Part shown: piece after piece, positions 53,624 to 63,400 of the stretch
Layout of the letters: every line of letters begins with the position of its first letter
Position numbering within the stretch: the first letter of the stretch is position 1
Source: Candidatus Diapherotrites archaeon
Lineage (GTDB): Archaea > Iainarchaeota > Iainarchaeia > Iainarchaeales > 1-14-0-10-31-34
NCBI GenBank assembly: GCA_040755695.1
Contig: JBFMAK010000003.1
Span: 37,879 to 101,878, forward strand
Direction: 5' to 3'
DNA: 64,000 nt
Made by a program: the position numbers and the translations under genes
Notes under the pieces: generated by a model
Told to the model about the DNA's origin: nothing
The model's input: the letters and a program-made list of their open reading frames with translations, nothing else
Database searches by the model: none

Positions 53624-54838
53624 ATGAGGTTGATAAAAGTAGGTGAGTTTGTTTTAGGAGAAGAAGAAAAAAAAGCAGTAAATGAAGTGCTTGACAGCGG
53701 GTGGGTTTCTGAAGGCCCAAAAACAAGAGAGTTTGAGGAAAAATGGAGTCAATTTGTTGGCACCAAATATTGCATTGCAGTCAACTCAGGGACTTCAGCA
53801 TTAATGGCTGGACTCACAGCCCTAAAATATTTTAAGGAACTTAAAGGAAAGAAAATTATTACAACCCCTATAACCTATATTGCTACAACTAATGCTATTG
53901 TAAATACACAATTTGAGCCAGTTTTTGTTGATATTGACAGCAAAAAATTTGTAATAAACCCCAAAAATATAAAAGAAGAATTAGAAAACTCAAAAGACCC
54001 GCAAGAGTATTCAATTATACTGCCAGTCCATTTAATGGGCTACCCTGCAGACATGGATAAAATAAACAAGATAGCAAAAGAATTCGATTTGATTACTTTT
54101 GAAGACTCAGCCCAAGCCCATGGAACAATTTATAAAGGAAAAAAAACCGGCTCTCTTTCTCTTTTGTCTGACTTTTCTTTTTACATTGCCCACAACATTC
54201 AAGTAGGAGAAATGGGGGCAATTACCACCAATGACAAAGAAATTGCAAGGCTCGTAAAAAAAATCAAAGCCCACGGGAGAATGTGCGATTGCAGCATTTG
54301 CACAAGACCTAAAGGCTTCTGCCCAAAACTTAAAGGAAGCAGAGAAAATGAAAAAGGCGAAGATTTTGATCCAAGATTTAAACACGATCTAATCGGCTAT
54401 AACTTTAAGACAACCGAATTCCAGGCAGCCTTAGGTCTAGCCCAATTAAAGAAAGCTGATGAAATTATCAGTAAAAGACAGTTTAATGTGAAATACTTAA
54501 ATGAAGGACTCCAAAGGCTCGATGGCATAATTCAACTACCGGAGTATTCTGACAAGGTAAGTTATCTTGCTTACCCTTTGGTCATAAAAGAAACAAAAAA
54601 GATTTCAAGGAAAGAATTAAGAAAAAAACTTGAAGAAAAAGGTATTGAAACAAGACCATTATTTGGCTGCATACCAATACAACAGGAAGCATATGCAAAT
54701 CTAAAACATTTATATGAAGGAAAATTAAAAAATGCGGAATATGTGGGCACAAACGGCTTCTATGTGGGCTGCCATCAATATTTATCAATTGAAGATTTAG
54801 ATTATATAACCAAAGCTTTCAAAGAAATTTTAAAATAA
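53624..54838 (+). CDS. RfbH-like 3-dehydratase of the DegT/StrS fold
   Basis: 404 residues from ATG 53624, GGTGAT seven bases upstream. The fold is DegT/DnrJ/EryC1/StrS, but the PLP-lysine is replaced by His190 in SFYIAHNIQVGEMGA, parallel to SFYPAHHMTMGEGGA of RfbH/E1. Four cysteines, C221-x-C223-x2-C226-x6-C233, lie where RfbH holds its [2Fe-2S] ligands. This points to NDP-4-keto-6-deoxyhexose 3-dehydratase activity leading to 3,6-dideoxysugars, not an aminotransferase. The substrate may come from RmlB. A partner reductase is not visible. Confidence 0.82.
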   Translation: MRLIKVGEFVLGEEEKKAVNEVLDSGWVSEGPKTREFEEKWSQFVGTKYCIAVNSGTSALMAGLTALKYFKELKGKKIITTPITYIATTNAIVNTQFEPVFVDIDSKKFVINPKNIKEELENSKDPQEYSIILPVHLMGYPADMDKINKIAKEFDLITFEDSAQAHGTIYKGKKTGSLSLLSDFSFYIAHNIQVGEMGAITTNDKEIARLVKKIKAHGRMCDCSICTRPKGFCPKLKGSRENEKGEDFDPRFKHDLIGYNFKTTEFQAALGLAQLKKADEIISKRQFNVKYLNEGLQRLDGIIQLPEYSDKVSYLAYPLVIKETKKISRKELRKKLEEKGIETRPLFGCIPIQQEAYANLKHLYEGKLKNAEYVGTNGFYVGCHQYLSIEDLDYITKAFKEILK

Positions 54839-54880
54839 CCCTGTCTGCCCAATTTAAAATTAACAAAGTGATTCCAAAAA

Positions 54881-56023
54881 ATGAAAGTAATAGTAATTGG
54901 TCCAATCAAACCGTTCAGAGGGGGAATATCTCATTCAAATACTATCACTTGCACAACCCTCTCTAAAAAACATAAAGTAAAAGTAATTTCATTCAAAAGA
55001 CTTTTTCCAAAGCTTTTGTTTCCCGGAAGGTTCCAGAAAGAGAAGGTCCCCCAACCAAATATTAACATAGAATGGATTATAGACACATTAAATCCGTTTA
55101 GCTGGGTGAAAGCGGTCAAATTAATAGAAAAAGAAAAGCCCGATATTGTTATATTCCAATGGTGGACTACTTTTTTAGCCCCTTGCTATTATTTTATTGC
55201 AAGAAAAATAAAAGGAAAAACAAAAATTTCAGCAATAACACACCATGTACTGCCCCAGCAAGAAACTGGAAGAAACTTTTATGTATCTTTTGTAATCAAT
55301 AAATTTTTAACAAAAATGTTCTTCAGGCAAATAGATAATTTTTTGGTGAGATCAAATGCAGATAAAAATAAATTGCTTTCTTTAATGCCTCATGCAAAAG
55401 TAGAATGTCTAATTGAACAAACTTTTTTAGAAGAATTTAAACCAAAAAAAAAGGTCAGTAAAAAACAAGCCAGGGAAAAAATTGGTTTAAAAGAGGAAAA
55501 AAATTTATTATTTTTTGGTTTTATTAGGTCTTATAAAGGGCTAAGATACCTACTTGAAGCAATGCCTCTAATTTTGAAAAAGCATGATGTAAAATTAATG
55601 ATTGTTGGCGAGTTCTGGGAAAACAAAAATGAGTATTTAAAGAAAATAGAAAAACTTGGAATAAAAGAAAAAATATTAATTGTAGATAAGTATGTTTCAA
55701 ATGAAGAAGCAGTACTTTATTTTACTGCTGCAGATGCTGTTGTAATACCCCACACTTATATCAGTGAATCTGGAATAATTCAACTAGCTTATGCATTAAA
55801 TACCCCAATAATTGCAACCAAAGTCGGTGGCAATCCAGACTTTATTGAAAATAAAAAGACGGGGTTGCTTGTTGAACCGAAAAACCCTAAAAAGCTTGCT
55901 GAAGCAATCGACTATTTTTATTCAAATAATTTAGAAAAAAAATTCAAAAAAGCTATGAAGAAAAAAGAAAAAATCTTCAAGTGGAGCAAAGAAAAAGAAA
56001 AAATCTTATTAGGAGCAGATTAA
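54881..56023 (+). CDS. Family 4 glycosyltransferase
   Basis: 380 residues. VIGPIKPFRGGISHSNTITC gives the acceptor-domain Gly loop, then FFGFIRSYKGLRYLLEAMP and the donor site HTYISESGIIQLAYALNTPII (E-x7-like). GT-B fold, cytosolic. Adds a sugar to the growing chain; donor unknown. It is followed 21 bp later by a GT-C gene. Confidence 0.89.
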   Translation: MKVIVIGPIKPFRGGISHSNTITCTTLSKKHKVKVISFKRLFPKLLFPGRFQKEKVPQPNINIEWIIDTLNPFSWVKAVKLIEKEKPDIVIFQWWTTFLAPCYYFIARKIKGKTKISAITHHVLPQQETGRNFYVSFVINKFLTKMFFRQIDNFLVRSNADKNKLLSLMPHAKVECLIEQTFLEEFKPKKKVSKKQAREKIGLKEEKNLLFFGFIRSYKGLRYLLEAMPLILKKHDVKLMIVGEFWENKNEYLKKIEKLGIKEKILIVDKYVSNEEAVLYFTAADAVVIPHTYISESGIIQLAYALNTPIIATKVGGNPDFIENKKTGLLVEPKNPKKLAEAIDYFYSNNLEKKFKKAMKKKEKIFKWSKEKEKILLGAD

Positions 56024-56044
56024 TTTAATGGAAAGGAGCAAACA

Positions 56045-57643
56045 GTGAATAAAGGCAGTAAATTTAGTATGTTTCTCATAGGATTCTACGTTTTTGCAGC
56101 TGTCAGCACATTAGTTTCATTAAATATTGGAATTTTTTGGCTTAATTCAGCCCTAATTCTTATCTCCAGTATATTTATTGCCTTTTTGTTAATCAGAAAA
56201 ACAAAAATTAAATTTGAAATTCCCAATTCAGTTTGGGCATTAAGTTTATTGATGATGTTAATTTCAGCATTCCCTCTCTTGTTTTTGCATCCTTTTTACG
56301 ATGCCAGCGCAGACCCAGCTCAAACTATTATATTAAGGGCACTAAAAGACAAGATACCTCAAACATTTGAACCTTACTCAAATCTAAGTTTTAGTTATCA
56401 GTTTGGGTTCCAATTATTCGTAAAACAATTTAATGACTTGTTGCCGATATTACCCGATTATTTTTATAATTGGTTATTTGGGGTCATATTCATGGGTTTA
56501 TTGCCAGTACTTGCCTATTTTTTAGTTAAACAAATAACGGAAAACACTAATGCAGGGCTTGTTAGTGCAGCAGTATTATTTGGAGCTAAAACAATTTTTC
56601 GCGACAGCTTATTAGGAAGCTACGGAGTTATTTTAGGATTAAATTTTCTTATTTTAACAATAATAATGATCCATAGAAACAGTAAACTAAAATTCTTATT
56701 TTTTCCAGTTGTATTTGCTCTACACCCGGGCATAGCAATACTTCTACTAATATTTTTGTTCATTTACTTTTTTTTTTACAAAGAAAAAATAAAAGAAAAT
56801 TTAATTTTGCCTTTAAGTTTATTCCTTGTGTTACCGGCATTATTTATAAACTATCCAGTTCTTGGGAGCGGCGCATTAAATCAATTAAAAATAAGCTTTG
56901 AAAACATTTTATCCACTGCCATAGCAATACCTTTCTGGATAGGCTTATTCCCAATGCTCCTACTGTTAGCAGCCTTTTTATTATTTTTCAAAAACATGAA
57001 GAAAGTAAAAAAAGAAAAGTTATTTTTCCTGATTACTTTTGCCTTGCCAGTAACATTATTCGCTTTAATGAGATTAGCTGGTTTAGGAATGTTTTATACC
57101 TCAAAATTTTTTGAGCTTGTAAATATAGGGGTGGCCGGTTTTGTCGGTTTAGTGATTACGGAAAAAAAACCAAAAAAATTAAGCATTGCCGTTCTCGTAA
57201 TATGCATTGTTTTTTTTGGAACAATTACTTCAAGCTTTTTTTCAGGAGAACTAATTAAATATCGTATGGGAAGCAAGATCACGAAAGAAGAATATAATTT
57301 TGCGTTAGAATTTTACAAAATGGACTCGCGCTTGGAAAGGGTTTTCATAGCAAGTAAAAACTCCGCAAAAATTGCAGAATATTCCAATAAAATTCCCTTT
57401 GACCCAATGCAAGGCTGGTTTCTGCCTTATGATGAAATCCAAGTGAGGCAAGACCAAGGATATAAAGAATTAATTATGAAACATGAACAAACAGAAAAAA
57501 TATTAACTGAAAAATGTACGGCTTGTTTGTACAAATTAGATGTGAAGTATGTGATAATCAACAAAAAAGACTTTGACTGGGAGTTAAAAAAAGAATTACT
57601 AATATTTTCAGATAAAAATTTTGAAGTCTACAAGCTAAGGTAA
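56045..57643 (+). CDS. Multi-pass membrane protein, GT-C-like
   Basis: 532 residues from a GTG. About ten to twelve membrane helices and a C-terminal soluble region of about 110 residues. The first external loop FYDASADPAQTIIL has the Asp pair position seen in GT-C enzymes, but the match is weaker than for the others in this cluster. FALHPGIAILLLIF and the overall length fit an oligosaccharide polymerase/ligase or GT-C transferase. Function open. Confidence 0.6.
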   Translation: MNKGSKFSMFLIGFYVFAAVSTLVSLNIGIFWLNSALILISSIFIAFLLIRKTKIKFEIPNSVWALSLLMMLISAFPLLFLHPFYDASADPAQTIILRALKDKIPQTFEPYSNLSFSYQFGFQLFVKQFNDLLPILPDYFYNWLFGVIFMGLLPVLAYFLVKQITENTNAGLVSAAVLFGAKTIFRDSLLGSYGVILGLNFLILTIIMIHRNSKLKFLFFPVVFALHPGIAILLLIFLFIYFFFYKEKIKENLILPLSLFLVLPALFINYPVLGSGALNQLKISFENILSTAIAIPFWIGLFPMLLLLAAFLLFFKNMKKVKKEKLFFLITFALPVTLFALMRLAGLGMFYTSKFFELVNIGVAGFVGLVITEKKPKKLSIAVLVICIVFFGTITSSFFSGELIKYRMGSKITKEEYNFALEFYKMDSRLERVFIASKNSAKIAEYSNKIPFDPMQGWFLPYDEIQVRQDQGYKELIMKHEQTEKILTEKCTACLYKLDVKYVIINKKDFDWELKKELLIFSDKNFEVYKLR

Positions 57644-57655
57644 ATTAATAGCATA

Positions 57656-58633
57656 CTAACCGTTATTAGTCAAACTAAAATTCGGCTTAATTGACTCCCT
57701 AAAAAACAGCAAACCCCCAGCTAAAGCTATTAAAAAATAGCCAACAAAAAGATAAACCAAAGAAAAAGCAATTGCCTGCTCTTTAGCCAACCCAATAAAA
57801 CTAAACAAAAAAATCAAGGCAGCATCCCTGGTGCCAATACCAGAAATAGAAATAGGAATTATATCAACCAACCTAATTATTGGGATTATTAACGCAACAA
57901 AAAATAAACTTGCCTGAATATTCAAAGACAAAATAAGAAAATAATCTGCTATAATTGAAAACAACCAGATAAGCAAAGTCAAAATCAAAGCAAAGATTGA
58001 ATATTTTGGTTTCTTTTTTAAAATACTTAAACCGTGATAAAAAGAATCAAAATTTACCCTTATTTTTTTCTTATGGGTTTGAGGAACAAAAAAATAAAAA
58101 AATGGCCTCAAAATTTTTTTCATAAATTTCTTTTTAAAGAAAAAAATGATGCAAACAAAAGCAGCCAACACGATAGCAAATAGGATGGGTGTAGAAATTA
58201 AAACTAAATTAAAAGAAAAAGAAAAAGACAATATTGCAACCAAACCTAAAAGCAACAAAACAACAATATCAAACAACCTGTCAATAAAAACAGTTGAGAA
58301 AGACTTACCTAAATTATTCAATTCTTTATCCAAATAAAAAGTTCTAACAAATTCCCCTATTCTGCCAGGGGTAATAATGCCCCAAAAAAAACCAACAAGA
58401 AAATACTTGACACAGTAAAAAACAGATTTATTCTTTCCAAAAGGCAAAATTAAAACTCTCCACTTTAACCCCTTAATAAACAAAACAAAAAAGGTTAAAA
58501 AAAGATAAAAGGAAAAGAACAGAAGATTAATCTTGTAGATATATGAAAAAGATTTTGAAATATCTAATTTAAGTAAAATATAAATAAACAAAAGCAAACC
58601 TATTATGACAAAAAATCTTTTTTTAAAAATCAT
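57656..58633 (-). CDS. LPG-synthase TM/UPF0104 family membrane protein
   Basis: 325 residues, eight to nine membrane helices. GIITPGRIGEFVRTFYLDKEL and IIPISISGIGTRDAALIFLFS-type blocks match UPF0104, as in the paralogue at 49954. It lies 16 bp downstream of a dolichyl-phosphate mannose synthase-like gene, and such pairs are common; the protein may flip the product. Confidence 0.86.
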   Translation of the reverse strand: MIFKKRFFVIIGLLLFIYILLKLDISKSFSYIYKINLLFFSFYLFLTFFVLFIKGLKWRVLILPFGKNKSVFYCVKYFLVGFFWGIITPGRIGEFVRTFYLDKELNNLGKSFSTVFIDRLFDIVVLLLLGLVAILSFSFSFNLVLISTPILFAIVLAAFVCIIFFFKKKFMKKILRPFFYFFVPQTHKKKIRVNFDSFYHGLSILKKKPKYSIFALILTLLIWLFSIIADYFLILSLNIQASLFFVALIIPIIRLVDIIPISISGIGTRDAALIFLFSFIGLAKEQAIAFSLVYLFVGYFLIALAGGLLFFRESIKPNFSLTNNG

Positions 58634-58649
58634 TAATTAGCACTCAAAA

Positions 58650-59372
58650 TTAATTTATTTTACTGTTAACCCTTAGCTTTATGGCGCGATAAAAAAAGAA
58701 GGGAATTTCCCTTAAAGAGAGTTTTGATTTTCCGCCCCTCCTTGCATCAAAAATGGTTGGAATCTCAGTTATTTTAAAGCCTTTTTTGTTAATTCTTAAA
58801 AGTATCTCTGAAAGAAATTCATAACCCCTTGATTCTATTCCATCTATATCTATTGATTTAAGCACATCTGTCTTATACGCCCTATAAGCATTTGTGACAT
58901 CTGTAACCGGCAAATTTAAGATAAGTTTAACCAAAAAATTAGCTCCTTTACTCATTATGCCCCTGTAAAAAGGCCTGTTCTTGAAGCCCCCCCCCTTACT
59001 GTATCTAGTTCCAATAACAACATCAAAACCATCGTTGATCTTATTAATAAAATCAATAATATATTTTGGGTTATGAGAAAAATCGGCATCCATCCCAAAT
59101 ATCAAGTCAGAATTTAACTCAAAAGCCTTTTTGAAACCCGCAATATAAGCGACCCCTAAGCCTTCCTTCTTTTTTCTTTCAAGCAAAAAAACATTTTTGT
59201 TTGATTTCATTATTTTTTTTACCTCAAAACCGGTTCCATCCGGAGAAGTGTCATCGACAACAAGAATTTTTCCTTTGATTTTATTTTTTTTAAATTCCTT
59301 TAAAATTTCATTAATCAAAAGCCTTATATTATTTCTTTCATTGTAAGTTGGAATAACAATCAAAACTTTCAT
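58650..59372 (-). CDS. Dolichyl-phosphate mannose synthase-like GT2
   Basis: 240 residues, no membrane anchor, the soluble DPM1 type. VIPTYNERNNIRLLI, VVDDTSPDGTG, GMDADFSHNPKYI and RYSKGGGFKN(R) then TNAYRAYKTDVL are diagnostic. It makes dolichyl-phosphate mannose from GDP-mannose. The UPF0104 gene follows, consistent with synthesis plus flipping of Dol-P-mannose. Confidence 0.93.
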   Translation of the reverse strand: MKVLIVIPTYNERNNIRLLINEILKEFKKNKIKGKILVVDDTSPDGTGFEVKKIMKSNKNVFLLERKKKEGLGVAYIAGFKKAFELNSDLIFGMDADFSHNPKYIIDFINKINDGFDVVIGTRYSKGGGFKNRPFYRGIMSKGANFLVKLILNLPVTDVTNAYRAYKTDVLKSIDIDGIESRGYEFLSEILLRINKKGFKITEIPTIFDARRGGKSKLSLREIPFFFYRAIKLRVNSKIN

Positions 59373-59417
59373 TGCTTTACCACCAACAAAAAAACATTGT
59401 AAACCAACACATATTTT

Positions 59418-60359
59418 TTACAGAAGACTTTTAATACTTTTGAAATAATTTATGGTGAGGGCTAACCCGTAATCTAATTTAACTGTGGGCTCCCAATGCA
59501 ATAACTTTTTTGCTTTTGAAATGTCAGGTCTCCTTTTTGTTGCGTCATCAGCAGGCAGAGGCCTGAAAACAATCTTTGATTTTGATTTAGTTAACCCGAC
59601 TAGTTTTTGAGCCAACTCAAGTATTGTGAATTCGCCAGGATTACCTAAATTTATTGGACCCGATTCATTTGAATCCATCATTTTAAGGAGGCCTTCAACC
59701 ATGTCAGAAATATAACAGAAGGAGCGCGTTTGCTTTCCGCTGCCGTAAACAGTCAAAGGCTTTCCTTTCAACGCCTGCATGATGAAATTAGGAACAACCC
59801 TTCCATCATCCAAATCCATTCTAGGGCCATAAGTATTGAAAATCCTGACAATCTTTGTATCCAAATTTTTTTTCCTGTAATAAGCCATAATCAAAGCCTC
59901 AGAGAAACGCTTTGATTCGTCATAGGAGGACCGCAAGCCAATCGGGTTAACATTGCCCCAATAGCTTTCAGGCTGAGGATGCACAGAAGGGTCACCATAT
60001 ACTTCTGAGGTTGAAGTATGCAAGAATTTAGTCTTATTCTTTACAGCCAAATCCAACATGTTCTTTGTTCCAATCGAGCCAACCATCAAAGTCTCAATAG
60101 ACCAGTTCTGGTAATGCACAGGGGAAGCAACAGAAGCAAGATTAAAGATTTCGTCAAACCCTTCCTTGAATTTTAATGGCTTGCAGATGTCTGCCTTGAT
60201 AAACTTGAAATTTTTGTTTTTGATTAAATGGGAGATATTTCTTTTTTTCCCTGTAATCAAATTGTCAATACAAACAACTTTGTTGCCCCCTTCAATTAAT
60301 GCATCGCACAAATGGCTTCCAATGAATCCTGCGCCGCCTGTAACAAGAACTGAATTCAT
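59418..60359 (-). CDS. UDP-glucuronate decarboxylase (UDP-xylose synthase)
   Basis: 313 residues of the extended SDR type. [16 protein letters not shown], then [11 protein letters not shown] (UXS-type), [13 protein letters not shown], and [13 protein letters not shown] hold the Ser/Tyr/Lys catalytic residues, and [15 protein letters not shown] is the substrate block that is specific to UXS. It overlaps galU by ATGA. With Ugd and GalU it completes glucose-1-P to UDP-xylose. Confidence 0.9.
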   Translation of the reverse strand: MNSVLVTGGAGFIGSHLCDALIEGGNKVVCIDNLITGKKRNISHLIKNKNFKFIKADICKPLKFKEGFDEIFNLASVASPVHYQNWSIETLMVGSIGTKNMLDLAVKNKTKFLHTSTSEVYGDPSVHPQPESYWGNVNPIGLRSSYDESKRFSEALIMAYYRKKNLDTKIVRIFNTYGPRMDLDDGRVVPNFIMQALKGKPLTVYGSGKQTRSFCYISDMVEGLLKMMDSNESGPINLGNPGEFTILELAQKLVGLTKSKSKIVFRPLPADDATKRRPDISKAKKLLHWEPTVKLDYGLALTINYFKSIKSLL

Positions 60360-61234
60360 TTTCTTTCCACAACTTCCTTCAGGTAATTCAAGAACTCTTC
60401 TCTCAGGTCAGGCCTCTGCAAAGCAAATTCCACTGTTGCCTTCAAGTAGGTTATTTTATCTCCGACAGTAAGCCATTGGCCGTCAGTAATATTGAATGCA
60501 ACCATCCTTTCCTTTTTGTTTAATTTTCTTAAAGCGTCAGTCAATTGAAGCTCGTTTCCTGCGCCGAAAGGGGTGCTCTCAAGAATGCCAAAAATTTCCG
60601 GCTTTAAAATATATCTTCCAACAATCGCGAGATTGCTTGGGGCTTCCTTTACGGAAGGCTTTTCAATCAAATCCTCAACCAAAAGGTCTCCATTACTTTT
60701 ATTGTACTTAATTACCCCATATAATGGAATTTTATCTTGGGGCACAGCATAAACAGAGAGAACACAAGAATGGTATCTTTCATACAATTCAATCAAATGC
60801 TGAATGCAAGGCTTCTTTGAAAGAATCAAGTCATCACCCAAAAAAACAGCAAAAGGCTCATCATCAATATGCTTTTTGGCGCAGAGGATTGCATGGCCTA
60901 AACCTAATGGTTCTTTCTGCCTTACATAATAAATGTCTGCCATGTTCTCAATCTTATCTAATTCCTCAAGCATTAAATGATTCCTCTTTGATTCAAGCAG
61001 AGAATTCAATTCAACACTTTTATCGAAATGGTCCTCAATGGCTCTTTTAGTCCGCCCAGTGATAATTACAATGTCATCAATTCCGGAAGCAACAGCTTCT
61101 TCAACAATGTACTGGATTGCAGGCTTGTCTACAACAGGGAGCATTTCCTTTGGCTGGGCCTTTGTTGCGGGAAGAAATCTTGTGCCCAGGCCGGCAGCAG
61201 GAATCACTGCCTTAGTAATAGAAGACTTTTTCAA
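60356..61234 (-). CDS. galU: UTP-glucose-1-phosphate uridylyltransferase
   Basis: 292 residues, bacterial GalU length. [39 protein letters not shown] and the [11 protein letters not shown] motif are present. It makes UDP-glucose. Start TTG at 61234 with GGTGA six bases upstream, which overlaps the ugd stop. Its product feeds Ugd upstream in the operon. Confidence 0.94.
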   Translation of the reverse strand: MKKSSITKAVIPAAGLGTRFLPATKAQPKEMLPVVDKPAIQYIVEEAVASGIDDIVIITGRTKRAIEDHFDKSVELNSLLESKRNHLMLEELDKIENMADIYYVRQKEPLGLGHAILCAKKHIDDEPFAVFLGDDLILSKKPCIQHLIELYERYHSCVLSVYAVPQDKIPLYGVIKYNKSNGDLLVEDLIEKPSVKEAPSNLAIVGRYILKPEIFGILESTPFGAGNELQLTDALRKLNKKERMVAFNITDGQWLTVGDKITYLKATVEFALQRPDLREEFLNYLKEVVERK

Positions 61235-61240
61235 TTAAGC

Positions 61241-62509
61241 TCACCAGCAAATTCCAGTGTAATTCTTAGGGAACTTCTCCTTAAAAATTCTTCTGCCGTC
61301 AAAAACCGGCTTGCCCTTAAAATCCAATTTACTGAAATGAGGCCACTCAGTCACAACAAAAATTATCTCGCTCTCTTTCACGAGCTTTTGGGCAGAATCA
61401 AAATAATTCAATTCAGGGAAGAACTTCTTCATGTTCTCTTCGGCCTGAGGGTCATGAGCCAGAATTATTGCGCCCTCCTTATTCAATGCCTCAATAATCT
61501 TTATAGCCCTGCTCTCTCTCACGTCATCTGTCCCAGGCTTAAATGCAAGCCCCAAAAGGCCAACCCTTTTGCCTTTAAGCGAATGCTTCTTTTTCGCTAA
61601 TTCAATCAATTTATTTGGCTGGCCTTCATTCACCTTAACCACAGACTCAAGAAGCGAAGCATCCAAACCCAATTCCTTTGCTTTTGAGATCAAAGCACTA
61701 ACATCCTTGGGAAAACAAGAGCCCCCCCAACCAAGACCTGCATTCAGGAAATGCCTTCCAATCCTCTTGTCCAAACCCATTCCCTCTGCAACCCTGTAAA
61801 CGTCAATGTTTAAGGCCTTGCACATATTGCCTATCTCATTAATAAAAGAAATCTTGGTTGAAAGGAAAGAATTCGAAGCATACTTGATCATTTCAGCTTC
61901 GGTAGGGTCAGTGAAAAGAATATGAGAATTAAAATTCGAATACAATTCCTTCATAACCTTCTTTTCTTTCTCCCCCACCACACCAACAACAATCCTGTCA
62001 GGCTTAAGGAAGTCATCCAATGCAACGCCCTCCCTCAAAAACTCAGGGTTCATGCACAAGCCGAAATCCCTTCCAGCTTTCTTTCCTGAGGATTCTTCAA
62101 GCAAAGGCTTTACTTCCTCCATTGTAGTGCCAGGCACAACAGTGCTTTTAATCACAACAATATGGAATTTACTTGAATTCTTCAAAAAATTGCCTACGCC
62201 CATTGCAACGCTCTTCACAAAGCTAAGGTCACATTTTCCTGCATCATCGCAGGGCGTTCCAACACAAATAAAACTCGCATCAGAATCATTCAAGGCCTTA
62301 TTCAAATCAGTTACAGGAAACAAATTTTTGTTCAAAGTCTTCTGGATTGCCTCTTCCAAGCCTTCCTCGAAAATAGGGCTCTTGCCTTTCCTAATCAATT
62401 CAATTTTATCCTTGTTATTATCATAACAATAGACTTTATGGCCTTTTAAAGCCAAGCCAACGCCCGAAACCAAACCGACATATCCTGTGCCGACAACAGT
62501 AACATTCAA
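61241..62509 (-). CDS. ugd: UDP-glucose 6-dehydrogenase
   Basis: 422 residues. TVVGTGYVGLVSGVGLALKG is the NAD motif; CVGTPCDDAG, EFLREG and the catalytic Cys in WGGSCFPKDV are present, and LLGLAFKPGTDDVRES is the UDP-binding segment. It produces UDP-glucuronate. The start is a TTG with AAGGTGAT upstream. First gene of the ugd-galU-UDP-glucuronate decarboxylase operon. Confidence 0.95.
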   Translation of the reverse strand: MNVTVVGTGYVGLVSGVGLALKGHKVYCYDNNKDKIELIRKGKSPIFEEGLEEAIQKTLNKNLFPVTDLNKALNDSDASFICVGTPCDDAGKCDLSFVKSVAMGVGNFLKNSSKFHIVVIKSTVVPGTTMEEVKPLLEESSGKKAGRDFGLCMNPEFLREGVALDDFLKPDRIVVGVVGEKEKKVMKELYSNFNSHILFTDPTEAEMIKYASNSFLSTKISFINEIGNMCKALNIDVYRVAEGMGLDKRIGRHFLNAGLGWGGSCFPKDVSALISKAKELGLDASLLESVVKVNEGQPNKLIELAKKKHSLKGKRVGLLGLAFKPGTDDVRESRAIKIIEALNKEGAIILAHDPQAEENMKKFFPELNYFDSAQKLVKESEIIFVVTEWPHFSKLDFKGKPVFDGRRIFKEKFPKNYTGICW

Positions 62510-62551
62510 TTATATCACCTTGAAACAATACAATAGGAATTAAGGGAAAGA

Positions 62552-62590
62552 AAAGCTTTAAAAAAAGTATTACATCATATTAAGTATGAT
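62552..62590 (+). promoter_or_regulatory. Promoter and palindromic operator of the RHH fusion gene
   Basis: AAAGCTTTAAAAAAAG (62552-62567) is a strong archaeal TATA/BRE box. The inverted repeat ATCATA-TTAAG-TATGAT (62574-62590) spans the expected start of transcription and ends 6 bp before the ATG at 62596, ideal for repression by the encoded RHH domain. Confidence 0.7.
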
Positions 62591-62595
62591 AAGGT

Positions 62596-63387
62596 ATGAG
62601 AGACAGGATTACAATCACAATAAGGGATGATGTCCTTAAACAGGTTGACAGGAGCATTGACGGCCTCTCCATAAGGAGCAGGAGCCAGGCAATAGAATTC
62701 CTGCTCACAAAACTCCTCTCTGACTTCAAGCTCAAAAATGCTTTAGTGCTTGCAGGCGGCAAAAATTCAGCAAAATTCCTTCTTGATTTAAAAGGCAAAC
62801 CCCTACTTGAAAGGGTTATTGACCAAATCAACAGCTTTCACGTAAGCAATTTTCTGGTTTACACTGACTCAATGAAAGAAAAAATAAAAAAAGAATTTGA
62901 AGAAAGAAGGCTGCCCTATAACCTTCAATTCATTGAGTCAGCAAAGCCCTCAGGCACAATTGAGCCGCTTATAAGGGCAAAGAATTACCTGAATGACACA
63001 TTCCTCCTTGCCTATGGCGATACCTTATGCTCTTTGAATTTGAATGAGATGCTTTCCTTCCACAGGAAAAACAATTCCATTGCAACAATCGCCCTCACAA
63101 CAGTAAGCAATCCAAAGGAGTACGGTGTTGCAATGCTTGAAGGGGAAAAAATAAGGAAGTTCACGCAAAAGCCCAGGAAAGGCACTGAAAGCTTTCTGGT
63201 TAATGCGGGCTTCATGCTGTTCGAGCCGGAAATATTCAAGCACATGAGCAGGGAAATGCATTCACTTGAATCAGACCTTCTGCCCAAACTAGCAGAAAAG
63301 AATTTACTGCACGGCTACAGCTTCCAGGGAATGTACCTGAACATCAACACAAGAGAAGACTACGAAAAAGCCAAAATGATGCTTTGA
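62596..63387 (+). CDS. Ribbon-helix-helix DNA-binding domain fused to a sugar nucleotidyltransferase domain
   Basis: 263 residues. Residues 1-45 are a CopG/NikR-type ribbon-helix-helix (RITITIRDDVLKQVDRSI...SRSQAIEFLLTKLL). Residues about 48-263 are a GT-A nucleotidyltransferase domain: ALVLAGGKNSAKFLLDLKGKPLLERV, YGDTLCSLNL and FLVNAGFMLFEPEIF. The GTR of the canonical GGxGTR loop is missing, so catalysis is doubtful. It may be a sugar-nucleotide-sensing repressor of the glycan genes; the palindrome at its promoter supports DNA binding. Confidence 0.82.
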   Translation: MRDRITITIRDDVLKQVDRSIDGLSIRSRSQAIEFLLTKLLSDFKLKNALVLAGGKNSAKFLLDLKGKPLLERVIDQINSFHVSNFLVYTDSMKEKIKKEFEERRLPYNLQFIESAKPSGTIEPLIRAKNYLNDTFLLAYGDTLCSLNLNEMLSFHRKNNSIATIALTTVSNPKEYGVAMLEGEKIRKFTQKPRKGTESFLVNAGFMLFEPEIFKHMSREMHSLESDLLPKLAEKNLLHGYSFQGMYLNINTREDYEKAKMML

Positions 63388-63400
63388 AAAAGGTGATTAA

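Noticed and set aside
53624..54838. Aminotransferase for an aminosugar (DegT family)
   Set aside because: The PLP lysine is replaced by His190 and an iron-sulfur-type Cys cluster is present, so a 3-dehydratase is the better call.
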